DNA of 64,000 nt from Mycolicibacterium hodleri (GTDB taxonomy: Bacteria > Actinomycetota > Actinomycetes > Mycobacteriales > Mycobacteriaceae): the NCBI RefSeq assembly GCF_025822245.1, contig NZ_JACKTL010000019.1:1-64000 (forward strand), in the 5' to 3' direction. This document shows positions 52,608-61,032 of this stretch, piece after piece (position 1 is the first letter of the stretch; each line of letters starts with the position of its first letter). The position numbers and the translations under genes were made by a program. The notes beneath the pieces are model-generated. The model was not told the origin of the DNA. It saw only the letters and a program-made list of their open reading frames with translations, and searched no databases.

Positions 52608-53414
52608 CTACTTGGCTTGCCATACGGGCTGTCTCTTCTCGGCGAAGGCCAGTGGCCCCTCCCTGGCGTCCTGAGAACGCAGTACCGTGCCCATTTCGCG
52701 CATGGTCCTGGTCCACCCGGCCTCCTCGGCGGTGATCACGCCGTCGTCGATGCCGGCGGCCACCCGCTTGCTCGCCCACACCGCGAGCGGTGCGTTGACC
52801 GTGATGCGCTCGGCCAGGGCCAGGGCGGCGTCGACGACGGTGCCGTCGGGCACGACCTGGTTGACCAGTCCCCACTTCAGCGCGTCGGCCGACGACATCG
52901 GCTCGCCGGTGAACAGCAACTCCATCGCGATCTTGCGCGGCAGGTGTTCGACGATGCGGAACACCCCGCCCGCCGCCGCGATCAGGCCGCGCTTGACCTC
53001 GGGCAGACCGAACATTGTGCGTTCCTCGGCGACGACGAGGTCGCTCGCCAGCGCCAGTTCGGTGCCGCCACCCAGCGCCGTGCCGTTGACCGCGGCGATG
53101 GTCGGCTTGTCGATCACGTGTTGCACGTAACCGGCGAACCCCCACTCCCCATGGTCGGGGTGATACAGGTTCTCCCGCCGCGAGATGGCCTTGAGATCGG
53201 CTCCGGCACAGAACGATTGACCGGCACCGGTGATCACGACGGCACGGATCTCGGGATCGTGCTGAGCGTCGTGCAGGGCGTCGCCCACCCCGATGCTGAC
53301 GGCGGCGTTGACGGCGTTGCGCGCCTGCGGCCGGTTCAGCGTGATGAGCAGGACGTTGCCGCGCCGCTCGGTGAGGACGGCACTCTCGTCGGCGGCCCGT
53401 GGGTCCGCCGTCAC
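52608..53414 (-). CDS. enoyl-CoA hydratase/crotonase-family protein
   Basis: 268 residues from GTG 53414, which overlaps the thiolase stop (GTGA). VLLITLNRPQARNAVNAAVSIG, the oxyanion segment VVITGAGQSFCAGADLKAISRREN and AVNGTALGGGTELALASDLVVAEERTMFGLPEVKRGLIAAAGGVFRI are complete. The second Glu of typical hydratases is replaced by Ala or Gly around LIAAAGG, so it may be a hydratase variant acting on a special substrate. Part of the operon with thiolase and FadE. Confidence 0.92.
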   Translation of the reverse strand: MTADPRAADESAVLTERRGNVLLITLNRPQARNAVNAAVSIGVGDALHDAQHDPEIRAVVITGAGQSFCAGADLKAISRRENLYHPDHGEWGFAGYVQHVIDKPTIAAVNGTALGGGTELALASDLVVAEERTMFGLPEVKRGLIAAAGGVFRIVEHLPRKIAMELLFTGEPMSSADALKWGLVNQVVPDGTVVDAALALAERITVNAPLAVWASKRVAAGIDDGVITAEEAGWTRTMREMGTVLRSQDAREGPLAFAEKRQPVWQAK

Positions 53415-54556
53415 AGCAGTTCGAGGATCGTGGCGTTGGCCTGGCCGCCGCCTTCACACATGGTCTGCAGGCCGTACTGAATTCCCTTGTCCCGCATGTG
53501 ATACAGCATCGTGGTCATGATCCGTGCGCCCGAACCACCCAGTGGGTGACCCAGCGCGATGGCTCCGCCGTTGGGGTTGAGGTTCTTCTCGTCGGCGCCG
53601 ATGTCCTTGAGCCAGGCCAGCGGAACCGGGGCGAAGGCCTCGTTGACCTCGAACACGCCGATCTGGTCGACCGTCAGGCCCGAACGCTTGAGCGCCTTCT
53701 GCGTGGCCGGAATCGGTGCGGTGAGCATGATGACCGGGTCGGCGCCCGCCAGCACGGCGGTGTGCACCTTGGCCAGCGGCTTGAGGCCGAGTTCCTTGGC
53801 CTTCTCGGCCGACATGAACAGCAGCGCGGCCGAGCCGTCGGAGATTTGGGAGGCGTTGCCCGCGTGGATGACTCCGTCTTCCTTGAACGCCGGCTTGATG
53901 GCGGCCATCTTCTCGATCGTGCCGCCGCGGCGAATGCCCTCGTCCTTCAGTACGGCATTGCCGTCCTGGTCCTTGATGGCGACGATCTGATCGTCGAAGG
54001 CCCCGGCATCCTGTGCGGCGGCGGCCTTTTCGTGCGATCCGAGGGAGTACTGGTCGAGCGCGGTGCGGTCGAAGCCCCACTGCTCGGCGATCATCTCGGC
54101 GCCGACGCCCTGGTTCGGGGTCTGGGTGTAGCGGGCGCGGAACGCTTCGGGGTACGGGTGGCCGCCGTTGGCCAGCGAGGCACCCATGGGCGTGCGCGAC
54201 ATCGACTCCACGCCACCGGCGACGACGATGTCGTAGTGCCCCGCCACGACGCCCGCGGCGGCGAAGTGCACCGACTGTTGGCTGGAGCCGCACTGCCGGT
54301 CCACGGTCACGCCGGGAACGCTCTCGGGCCAGCCGGCCGTCAGCACCGCGGTGCGGGCGATGTCGAGCGCCTGCTCGCCGGCCTGCATGACGCAGCCCCA
54401 GATGACGTCGTCGACGAGCGCCGGGTCCACCCCGGCGCGCTCGACGAGTCCGTTGAGCACCTGTGCCGACAGCTCGCCGGGGTGCACGCCGGACAACCCG
54501 CCGTTGCGCTTTCCGACGGGCGAGCGGACCGCTTCTACGATGACGGCTTCGGCCAT
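53411..54556 (-). CDS. acetyl-CoA acyltransferase (thiolase)
   Basis: 381 residues from the second ATG (54556), as AGGAG is 6 nt upstream of it but abuts the first. Active-site Cys in VTVDRQCGSSQQSVHFAA, His in GGAIALGHPLGGSGARIMTT, second Cys in LQTMCEGGGQANATILE. Cleaves 3-ketoacyl-CoA. Head gene of the operon. The upstream region has several GGTT/AACC half sites shared with the divergent GntR gene and with the SDR operon at 42.3 kb. Confidence 0.94.
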   Translation of the reverse strand: MAEAVIVEAVRSPVGKRNGGLSGVHPGELSAQVLNGLVERAGVDPALVDDVIWGCVMQAGEQALDIARTAVLTAGWPESVPGVTVDRQCGSSQQSVHFAAAGVVAGHYDIVVAGGVESMSRTPMGASLANGGHPYPEAFRARYTQTPNQGVGAEMIAEQWGFDRTALDQYSLGSHEKAAAAQDAGAFDDQIVAIKDQDGNAVLKDEGIRRGGTIEKMAAIKPAFKEDGVIHAGNASQISDGSAALLFMSAEKAKELGLKPLAKVHTAVLAGADPVIMLTAPIPATQKALKRSGLTVDQIGVFEVNEAFAPVPLAWLKDIGADEKNLNPNGGAIALGHPLGGSGARIMTTMLYHMRDKGIQYGLQTMCEGGGQANATILELL

Positions 54557-54624
54557 GGACATCTCCTTTGACGTGGTGCAACTGGACGGTTCGCGTGATG
54601 TTGCGATGACTTCGAAGGTAGATG

Positions 54625-54720
54625 AGTAGGTTTACTAGGTCAACCTACTGGTTGGTAGGCGGGCGGCGACGATCACGCGGCTGGGCTTGCCCCCACATGG
54701 TTTACTGAGTTGAACAACCG
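54625..54720. promoter_or_regulatory. operator cluster between thiolase operon and GntR gene
   Basis: AGTAGGTT (54625-54632) and AACCTACT (54642-54649) form a perfect dyad. TCAACCTACTGGTTGGTAGG (54640-54659) matches the site at 42321 in 18 of 20 positions. GGTTTACT occurs at 54629 and again at 54699, the latter within GGTTTACTGAGTTGAACAACC, in front of the GntR gene. Repeated half sites on both flanks fit control by the FCD-type GntR protein, with autoregulation. Confidence 0.6.
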
Positions 54721-54744
54721 GCCGGCTACAGCACGGAGACCACG

Positions 54745-55542
54745 TTGGCTCGCACCACGCCTTTGGCACCCATGATGGGGCCGAATGCCGTCGCGCAGCG
54801 CGGCGGTACCACGATCCGCTCCCCCAAGACCGCCGAACTGGTCGCCGGGACGCTGCGCCGCATGGTGGTCGACGGCCAGCTCAAGGAAGGCGACTTCCTG
54901 CCCAACGAAGCCGAGCTGATGACGCACTTCGGCGTCAGCCGGCCGACGCTGCGCGAAGCGGTCCGGGTGCTCGAATCCGAACGACTCGTCGAGGTGCGGC
55001 GCGGTTCCCGTACGGGTGCGCGGGTCCGCGTGCCGGGCCCGGAGATCGTCGCCCGGCCGGCCGGGCTGCTCCTGGAACTCTCGGGCGCCACCATCGCCGA
55101 CGTGCTCGTCGCGCGCTCGGGCATCGAGCCGCTCGCCGTGCGGCTCCTGGCCGAGACCGCGTCACCCGGCGCCCTCGACGAACTCGACGCCATGCTCGCC
55201 GACGACATCCCCGCGGGCTGGCAGTCGGGGCGGCTGGCCGAGGCCACCGGCGAGTTTCACCGTCGCATGGTGGAGCTCTCGGGCAACGCCACCCTGACGA
55301 TCATCGCGGGCATGCTGCACGAGATCACCGTGCGCCACACGGCATTCGCCATCAAGGAGCTCCGCGAGGTCTCCAAGGCCGACTACGACAAGCTGACCCG
55401 GTCCTATCGGCGGCTGATGACGCTGCTGCGCGCAGGTGACGGGTCCGGCGCGGAGACACACTGGCGCAAGCACCTCGACACCGCACGCAACCTGCTACTG
55501 CAGGGCCTCGAGGACGTCAAGGTCCGCGACGTCATGCAGTAG
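54745..55542 (+). CDS. GntR-family regulator, FadR/FCD subfamily
   Basis: 265 residues if started at TTG 54745, where GGAG lies 7 nt upstream; ATG 54772 or 54775 without a site is the alternative. Winged helix at about 30-95 (KTAELVAGTLRRMVVDGQLKEGDFLPNEAELMTHFGVSRPTLREAVRVLESERLVEV) and an FCD ligand domain with metal-binding His/Asp pattern (RIEPLAVRLLAE-like SGIEPLAVRLLAETAS; GEFHRRMVELSGN). Probably senses an acyl-CoA or carboxylate and regulates the divergent beta-oxidation operon. Its 3' end overlaps the convergent DUF3556 gene by 11 nt. Confidence 0.9.
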   Translation: MARTTPLAPMMGPNAVAQRGGTTIRSPKTAELVAGTLRRMVVDGQLKEGDFLPNEAELMTHFGVSRPTLREAVRVLESERLVEVRRGSRTGARVRVPGPEIVARPAGLLLELSGATIADVLVARSGIEPLAVRLLAETASPGALDELDAMLADDIPAGWQSGRLAEATGEFHRRMVELSGNATLTIIAGMLHEITVRHTAFAIKELREVSKADYDKLTRSYRRLMTLLRAGDGSGAETHWRKHLDTARNLLLQGLEDVKVRDVMQ

Positions 55543-57271
55543 TGGCACCTTCCGACCACGTCACGTGGACGGGCACGTCGTCGGCCCACGGCTGGCGCGT
55601 GACCATGTCGGCCACCCGCACGAAGCCGCGTTCGAACTCGCCGGTGGCCGCGTCGACCAGCCGGTAGGCCTGCCGCTGCCGGTGAATGGGCTGGGCGTCG
55701 AGCAGCACCACCCGCACCTCGCCCGGCTCGAAGCCGCAGCGCTCCTGCATCGCGGCGATCAGCTGCTCGTTGTGCATGTGCCCGTCGCCGAAGTTCCAGC
55801 CGATCGCGGTGCTGCACAGCCGTTCGCCCTCGGTGACGACGTAGTCGGCTTCGTCGCCGTCGGCCATCGCGCGGTGCACCAGGGTGAACAGCGCCCGGCC
55901 GTGGGTGTTCATCGCCCGGAACGCATAACCGGAGTGCAGCATCACCAGCGCCTGCTCGGGGCTGCCGTAGATGCGTTCCACTTGTGACTGCGGCATGCTC
56001 GCGATCGCGACCAGCCCGGCCCTGATCTTCTCCTCCGCCGAGGGCTTCATGCACCACTGCGTGGTGTCCCAGTTGCCTGCGTAGTAGCGCATGCCGGGCA
56101 GGAAGGACACCTTGCGCGGGAACAGGTTTCCCACCGCGACGGTGCCGGCCAGCACGGCGAACAGGACGATCGGCAGCGGGCTGGTCAGGTCGCCGAGGCC
56201 GACGTCCGCGTGGCCGACGAACAACGCCAGCACGCTGAACATCATGAAGACGTTCCACTCCAGCGGCACGCCCATCGGAATCGCCGAGAGGATGCCGAAG
56301 TGGAAGACCAGCATCACGAACGCCGCGATGGCGGTCGGCCAGCCACCATGGGTGAAGAACAGGACGAGCGGCACCAATCCCTCGACCGCCGTGCTGAAGT
56401 GGGCCACGATCCGTGAGATCCGCCCCGGCCGCAGGTCGTCGGGGAATCGCTCGAAGAACGCCCGCTTGAACGCCTTGGTGCGCACCAGCGGACTGTTGGA
56501 CATCATCGTGGAGATCACGAACGGGAAGTGCTTGTTGAGCTTCGAGGTGGCCGCGCCGATCCAGATGGCCAGACACACCAGCTTGGCGGCGATGATCATG
56601 TCCACCCCGCCGAAGAGGAACGCCACCGTGAAGGAGGCGTACACCTCGCCGCGCGCGGCCAGGAAGATCACCTTGTCACGCAGGCCGGCGACGGCCAGCA
56701 GGCCCAGGATGGTCCAGATCTGCCACGTCGGTAGCACCCCGACGGTGGTGCCGAGGGCCGGAATGGGGCCGGTGCCGTCCGAGAAGAGAGCGACGACGAG
56801 CACCACGAGCAGCGCGCCGTAGAGCAGGGCGTCCAGCGGAGTGCGGGCCGTGCCCCGGGTCAGAGGGACACGTGTCGGCCACGGTGGCAGCCGGATCGTC
56901 CCCGGCCGCAGCCAGTAGAGGATCGATCCCATCGGCGGGAAGAACCGGTTGTTGAGCGGGCCGAAGCCGCACCCGAGCCCGACGACCTCGAACAGCATCG
57001 TGAAGAGCACGACCTTTTGGAACACGATCGGCTCGTCGTACCAGGCGGCCACATTGGTCAGTCCGCCGATTCCCGAGGTGGCGACCGCGAACAGCGCCCC
57101 GGCCAGGACGTAGAGCAGGATCTTGACGACGTAGAACAGGTGCAGCACCACCGGCGTGCCGAAGCCCACCTCGGCCCAATGGCGGGCCAGTGGTCTGATC
57201 CTCTCCGCGCGGGTGCCCTTGCTCCATTCGGCGAAGTCGACCACCGGTAGGTCGGGCTTGAGAAATCCCAT
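55532..57271 (-). CDS. DUF3556 transmembrane protein
   Basis: 579 residues from ATG 57271. About nine hydrophobic helices in residues 30-370, then a soluble C-terminal part of about 170 residues (VERIYGSPEQALVMLHSGYAFRAMNTHGRALFTL; NEQLIAAMQERCGFEPGEVRVVLLDAQPIHRQRQAYRLVDAATGEFERG). DUF3556 is a mycobacterial family of unknown function. A KstR-type palindrome lies 12 bp upstream of the start codon, so it may belong to the cholesterol/lipid-responsive regulon. Confidence 0.88.
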   Translation of the reverse strand: MGFLKPDLPVVDFAEWSKGTRAERIRPLARHWAEVGFGTPVVLHLFYVVKILLYVLAGALFAVATSGIGGLTNVAAWYDEPIVFQKVVLFTMLFEVVGLGCGFGPLNNRFFPPMGSILYWLRPGTIRLPPWPTRVPLTRGTARTPLDALLYGALLVVLVVALFSDGTGPIPALGTTVGVLPTWQIWTILGLLAVAGLRDKVIFLAARGEVYASFTVAFLFGGVDMIIAAKLVCLAIWIGAATSKLNKHFPFVISTMMSNSPLVRTKAFKRAFFERFPDDLRPGRISRIVAHFSTAVEGLVPLVLFFTHGGWPTAIAAFVMLVFHFGILSAIPMGVPLEWNVFMMFSVLALFVGHADVGLGDLTSPLPIVLFAVLAGTVAVGNLFPRKVSFLPGMRYYAGNWDTTQWCMKPSAEEKIRAGLVAIASMPQSQVERIYGSPEQALVMLHSGYAFRAMNTHGRALFTLVHRAMADGDEADYVVTEGERLCSTAIGWNFGDGHMHNEQLIAAMQERCGFEPGEVRVVLLDAQPIHRQRQAYRLVDAATGEFERGFVRVADMVTRQPWADDVPVHVTWSEGATTA

Positions 57272-57282
57272 GCCGGCCAGAC

Positions 57283-57296
57283 TAGAACGTGTTCTA
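57283..57296. promoter_or_regulatory. KstR-like operator
   Basis: TAGAACGTGTTCTA is a perfect palindrome fitting the KstR consensus TNNAACNNGTTNNA (cholesterol-catabolism repressor of actinobacteria). The surrounding dyad extends to CTAGAAC-GT-GTTCTAG (57282-57297). It lies between the divergent DUF3556 and TetR genes. Confidence 0.8.
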
Positions 57297-57334
57297 GATG
57301 CGTCGGGGCACTTTCCCCGGTCGCGTGGCGTAAA

Positions 57335-57356
57335 GTTTGGACCCGTGAGTCCAAAC
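57335..57356. promoter_or_regulatory. palindromic operator overlapping the TetR start codon
   Basis: GTTTGGAC (57335-57342) and GTCCAAAC (57349-57356) form a perfect 8-bp dyad with a 6-bp centre containing the GTG start at 57345. Probably the autoregulatory site of the TetR protein. Confidence 0.7.
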
Positions 57357-57944
57357 GGGATGCAGAAACTCACCCCGAAGGGCCGTGCGACGCGGCAGCG
57401 GATCGTCGACGGGGCGGCCGCCGAGATCCGAGTCCGCGGCGCGGTCGCCACCACACTCGAAGACGTCATGGCGCACACCGCAACCTCCAAGAGCCAACTG
57501 TTCCACTACTTTCCCGGCGGCAAGGACCAACTGCTGCTGGCCGTGGCCGAGCAGGAGGCGGCGCGGGTGCTCAGCGACCAGCAGCCGCACCTCGGCCAGC
57601 TCGTCTCGTGGGCGGCGTGGCAGAGGTGGCGCGACGCCGTCGTCGAGCGGTACCGCCAGCAGGGGCAACTCTGCCCGCTGTCGACGGTGATGTCGGAGAT
57701 CGGTCGCACGCCCGGCGCACAGGCCGTCACGTCGACCCTGATCGACCAGTGGCGCTCGGAGATCGAGGCGGGCGTGCGGGCCATGCAGGCCCAGGGCAAG
57801 GTCGACGCCGGCGTGGACGCCTCGCGCGCCGCGGCGGCGATGCTGGCGGGCATCCAGGGCGGCGTGCTGGTCCTGATGAGCACCGGCGACCTCGGCTACC
57901 TGGAGGCCGCGCTCGACGTCGGCATCGCGGCGCTGCGGGGTTAG
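57345..57944 (+). CDS. TetR-family regulator
   Basis: 199 residues from GTG 57345 (ATG 57360 is the alternative if the operator-overlapping GTG is not used). Helix-turn-helix at about 12-60 (GRATRQRIVDGAAAEIRVRGAVATTLEDVMAHTATSKSQLFHYFPGGKDQLLLAV). C-terminal domain of the TetR_C type with CPLSTVMSEIGRTPGAQ. Its stop overlaps that of the convergent WS/DGAT-like gene. It may control DUF3556 and itself; ligand unknown. Confidence 0.9.
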   Translation: MSPNGMQKLTPKGRATRQRIVDGAAAEIRVRGAVATTLEDVMAHTATSKSQLFHYFPGGKDQLLLAVAEQEAARVLSDQQPHLGQLVSWAAWQRWRDAVVERYRQQGQLCPLSTVMSEIGRTPGAQAVTSTLIDQWRSEIEAGVRAMQAQGKVDAGVDASRAAAAMLAGIQGGVLVLMSTGDLGYLEAALDVGIAALRG

Positions 57945-59218
57945 GTGTCCGACAGCGCGGTGCCGAGCGCGGCCACGTACTCGTCGATCCCGTCGGGGCC
58001 ACCCAGTGCCGACTCGGCGGCGTGCACGCCGATCGTGACGGTGTCGCCGACACCGCCGACCACGTGGGTCAGGCCCATCATCGGCGACAGTCCGGCGAAG
58101 GCGGTCATCAGCGCGACCGGCGCCCCGCCGAAGCTGAAGTCGGCGGCGCCGCAGTTGACGCTGGAGACCACGGTGTTGCCCGTCACCGCCGCGGGGCGGA
58201 CGTCGGCGTCGAACTTGCCCATCCCCCAACGCAACAACGTCGCGGGCGTCGCGGCGAACGCCAGGTCGGCCGCGCGCATCGCCTGGTGACCGGCGCGCAA
58301 CCGCCGGGCCGCCAGGTCGTCGGTGATCCGGGCGATCCGGACCCGCCCGGGCAGGCCCGGATACAGACCGACGCCGACGTTGCCAAAGTGGTTGTAGCCC
58401 AACCGCGGTGGTGGCTTCGTCATGGGCACCTCGGCACCGAGCGCCGACACGTCGTCGCCCACGGCCGCCAGTCGCGCACCGAGCGCGGCCGACACCGCGG
58501 ACAGGGCGGCCACCGTCACCGTGGCATCCGCCAGCTCGGAACGCCGCCGGACGACGGTCCGAAGGCTGCGTGGTCCCGACGGTCGGTCGTTGGTGCGCAG
58601 CAACGGGCGCAGCTCCGCCTGCGCGGGCACCGCCCCGCTCTCGACGTCGGCCATCAGCCTGCGGTGCGCCCGGGCGGCCCGAAAACCGGCCAACGGCAAG
58701 CTGATCGGGCCGATCGACCGGGGATGGATCGCCGGCAGGTCGACGTCGGCTCTGCCGAACATCAGCGCCGCATGCGCCGAGGTGCGGCCGCCGCCACCCA
58801 GGGCGTGCGAGATCTGCAGCACCGCCACGGTGCCGGGACCGTCCACCCCGGGCAGCGCGTCGACGTCGGTGAAGACGTGCAACCGCCACGCCGTGTCGGT
58901 GGCGTCCAACTGCTCGTCGACCAGCGCACCGACCGCGGCCAGGCACCCCGCCCAGGTGCGGTCCTCCAGGTCGTGCACCACGAACTGCGACCGGTCGACG
59001 TCGCGGTGCACCCAGCGCGGATAGCCCCACGCCCCGCCGTCCTGCACGCGCACCGACAACTCGGGACAGCTGCGGGCACGGGACTCGAGACCGTCGAGCG
59101 TGCGAGCCACGTCGGCGGGACCACCCGCGAAGCCGAACAGCAGGACGGTGTCGTTCGGGATCTTGCCCGCCAGCCAGAACGTCTGTGCGTCGATCGGCGT
59201 CAGCCGCTCCCGCGTCAT
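57941..59218 (-). CDS. WS/DGAT-like acyltransferase with altered active-site motif
   Basis: 425 residues. N-terminal LTPIDAQTFWLAGK and C-terminal NHFGNVGVGLYPGLPG...VNCGAADFSFGGAPVALMTAFAGLSPMMGLTHVVGGVGDTVTIGVHA fit the wax-ester synthase/diacylglycerol acyltransferase family (DUF1298 part). The usual catalytic HHxxxDG is represented by ISHALGGGGRTS: the single His and the final Gly are kept, but the second His and the Asp are missing. Activity as a triacylglycerol synthase is therefore uncertain. It may be a regulatory or differently specialised member. Divergent from the SDR gene with a 23-bp gap. Confidence 0.8.
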   Translation of the reverse strand: MTRERLTPIDAQTFWLAGKIPNDTVLLFGFAGGPADVARTLDGLESRARSCPELSVRVQDGGAWGYPRWVHRDVDRSQFVVHDLEDRTWAGCLAAVGALVDEQLDATDTAWRLHVFTDVDALPGVDGPGTVAVLQISHALGGGGRTSAHAALMFGRADVDLPAIHPRSIGPISLPLAGFRAARAHRRLMADVESGAVPAQAELRPLLRTNDRPSGPRSLRTVVRRRSELADATVTVAALSAVSAALGARLAAVGDDVSALGAEVPMTKPPPRLGYNHFGNVGVGLYPGLPGRVRIARITDDLAARRLRAGHQAMRAADLAFAATPATLLRWGMGKFDADVRPAAVTGNTVVSSVNCGAADFSFGGAPVALMTAFAGLSPMMGLTHVVGGVGDTVTIGVHAAESALGGPDGIDEYVAALGTALSDT

Positions 59219-59241
59219 GGGCCCAAGGCTAGGCTGCGGGC

Positions 59242-60045
59242 ATGCTTCCAGCGGCCAGTGACCACGGGACGGTGCTCGTCACCGGCGCCTCGTCGGGCAT
59301 CGGTGCGGAGCTCGCCAGGGAATTCTCCAGGCGGGGCCGGCACGTGGTGCTGGTGGCGCGGCGGGCCGACAAGCTGCAGGCCCTCGCGGCGTCGCTCGGG
59401 TCGGGCGCCGAGGTGCTGGCCGCCGACCTCTCCAAGGCCGACGAGCGCGCGGCCCTCCCCGGGCGGGTCGCCGAACTGGGACTGGTCGTCGACGTGCTGG
59501 TCAACAACGCCGGGCTCAGCACGTCCGGTCCGGTCGCGACGTCGGACCCCGTCGCCGAGCTCAACCTCGTCGAGGTCGACGTCGCCGCGGTGGTGGACCT
59601 GTGTAGCCGCTTCGTGCCGGCCATGGTCTCCCGCGGCCGTGGTGCCGTGCTCAACGTCGCGTCGGTCGGGGCCTTCGGGCCGCTGCCGGGACAGGCCGCC
59701 TACGGCGCGGCCAAGGCGTTCGTGCTGTCCTACACCCAGGCCCTCGGTCAGGAGCTGACCGGCACCGGCGTCGTCGCGGCGGCATTGTGCCCAGGTCCGG
59801 TGAAGACGGAATTCGGTGCGGCAGCCGGCATCTCCGACGCGGACGCCGAGGCCGCGCTGCCGAAGGCGATGTGGGTCAGCGCCGCCGACGTCGCCGCCGC
59901 GGCGGTGGACGGGTTGGCCGCCGGCAAGACGGTCATCGTCCCCGGCGTGTTCAACAGGGTGGGCGCCGCGGCCTACCAGATCCTGCCGCGCCGGCTGTTG
60001 CTGCCGATCCTGGCCCGCACCCACCCGGCCCTGAAGAAGCGCTAG
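59242..60045 (+). CDS. short-chain dehydrogenase/reductase
   Basis: 267 residues. VLVTGASSGIGAELAREFSRRGRHVVLVARRADKL, NNAGLS, and Ser-Tyr-Lys in NVASVGAFGPLPGQAAYGAAKAFVL; C-terminal ILPRRLLLPILARTHPALKKR is basic and may touch the membrane, as in ketoacyl reductases acting on lipids (DltE/YqjQ type). Divergent from the WS/DGAT-like gene, hinting at a lipid role. Confidence 0.9.
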   Translation: MLPAASDHGTVLVTGASSGIGAELAREFSRRGRHVVLVARRADKLQALAASLGSGAEVLAADLSKADERAALPGRVAELGLVVDVLVNNAGLSTSGPVATSDPVAELNLVEVDVAAVVDLCSRFVPAMVSRGRGAVLNVASVGAFGPLPGQAAYGAAKAFVLSYTQALGQELTGTGVVAAALCPGPVKTEFGAAAGISDADAEAALPKAMWVSAADVAAAAVDGLAAGKTVIVPGVFNRVGAAAYQILPRRLLLPILARTHPALKKR

Positions 60046-60966
60046 CTAGCCGTCGGTTCCGACGAAGTCGACGATGCGGCGTGCCACGTCGTCCGGTCGA
60101 TCCAGTTGCATGAAGTGCCCTGCGCCGTCGACGATCTCGGCCCGGCTGCCCGCCGGCAGCGCTGGCTCCACCCACCGCGTGTAGTCCGCCGAGGCGCACC
60201 CGTCGTCGGAGCCGTGCAGGTACAGCGTCGGCAACCGAAGGGGTGACAGCCAGTGCTCGTGCAGCTCGGCGTAGCGCGGCGGCGGGGTGCTTCCACGGAC
60301 CGCCGCGCGGTAGTAGCCGAGCGCGGCACGCCAGTTGTCGGGGGCACCGATCGCGTCGAGCACCAGTGCCACGTCCTCGTCGGCGGCATACGACGGTGAC
60401 CACTGCCGCCAGAGGCGGGGCACCACCCAGGACGCAGAACGCTCTGGCAGCAGCGGCAATTGGAAGAACATGATGTACCAGCTCCGCAGCAGCTGACGAG
60501 GAAGTTGGGCGGCCAGCTTGCCGGCGTCGGGGACCTGGCCGAACGGCCGGAAGGACCCCGCGGGCGGCACCGACATGATGACGGCCTTGCGGAACGGGCT
60601 GTCGGGCACGGCCGCCAGCCCGGCACCCGCGATCGCCCCCCAGTCGTGTCCGACCAGTACGTCGCGACCGGTCGGGCCGGCCGCGTCGAGCACGCGCAAC
60701 GCGTCGTCCATCAGGGCCCCGACGTGGTAGCTCCCGTCGGCCGAGGTCGACGACGGGGCGTACCCGCGCATGAACGGCGCCACCACCCGCCACCCCGCGT
60801 CCACCAGCGTCGGCGCAATCTTGCGCCAACCGTGTGCGGTGTCGGGAAAGCCGTGCAGGCACAGCGCAATCGGGGCGTCGTCGGGGCCCCAGGTCAAGGC
60901 CTTGAGGCGGACGTCCGGGGTGGTGACGTCGAGCCAGCGTGGCTCCGTCCTCTCCTCGCCTGCCAT
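60046..60966 (-). CDS. alpha/beta hydrolase, epoxide-hydrolase-like
   Basis: 306 residues from ATG 60966. Oxyanion HGFP (LCLHGFPDTAHGWRKI), nucleophile Asp in VLVGHDWGAIAG, acid Asp in LYLHGSDDGCAS, His in VDGAGHFMQLDRP. The cap domain contains Tyr residues as in epoxide hydrolases (SWYIMFFQLP). Detoxification of epoxides or lipid hydrolysis is likely. The stop begins 1 bp past the convergent SDR stop. Confidence 0.88.
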   Translation of the reverse strand: MAGEERTEPRWLDVTTPDVRLKALTWGPDDAPIALCLHGFPDTAHGWRKIAPTLVDAGWRVVAPFMRGYAPSSTSADGSYHVGALMDDALRVLDAAGPTGRDVLVGHDWGAIAGAGLAAVPDSPFRKAVIMSVPPAGSFRPFGQVPDAGKLAAQLPRQLLRSWYIMFFQLPLLPERSASWVVPRLWRQWSPSYAADEDVALVLDAIGAPDNWRAALGYYRAAVRGSTPPPRYAELHEHWLSPLRLPTLYLHGSDDGCASADYTRWVEPALPAGSRAEIVDGAGHFMQLDRPDDVARRIVDFVGTDG

Positions 60967-61032
60967 GTTCGCTCCTTCGGCGTCGCCCGCGCGTCGCACT
61001 CAAGGTACCGGCCCGTCGTGCGGCGACCGGAG

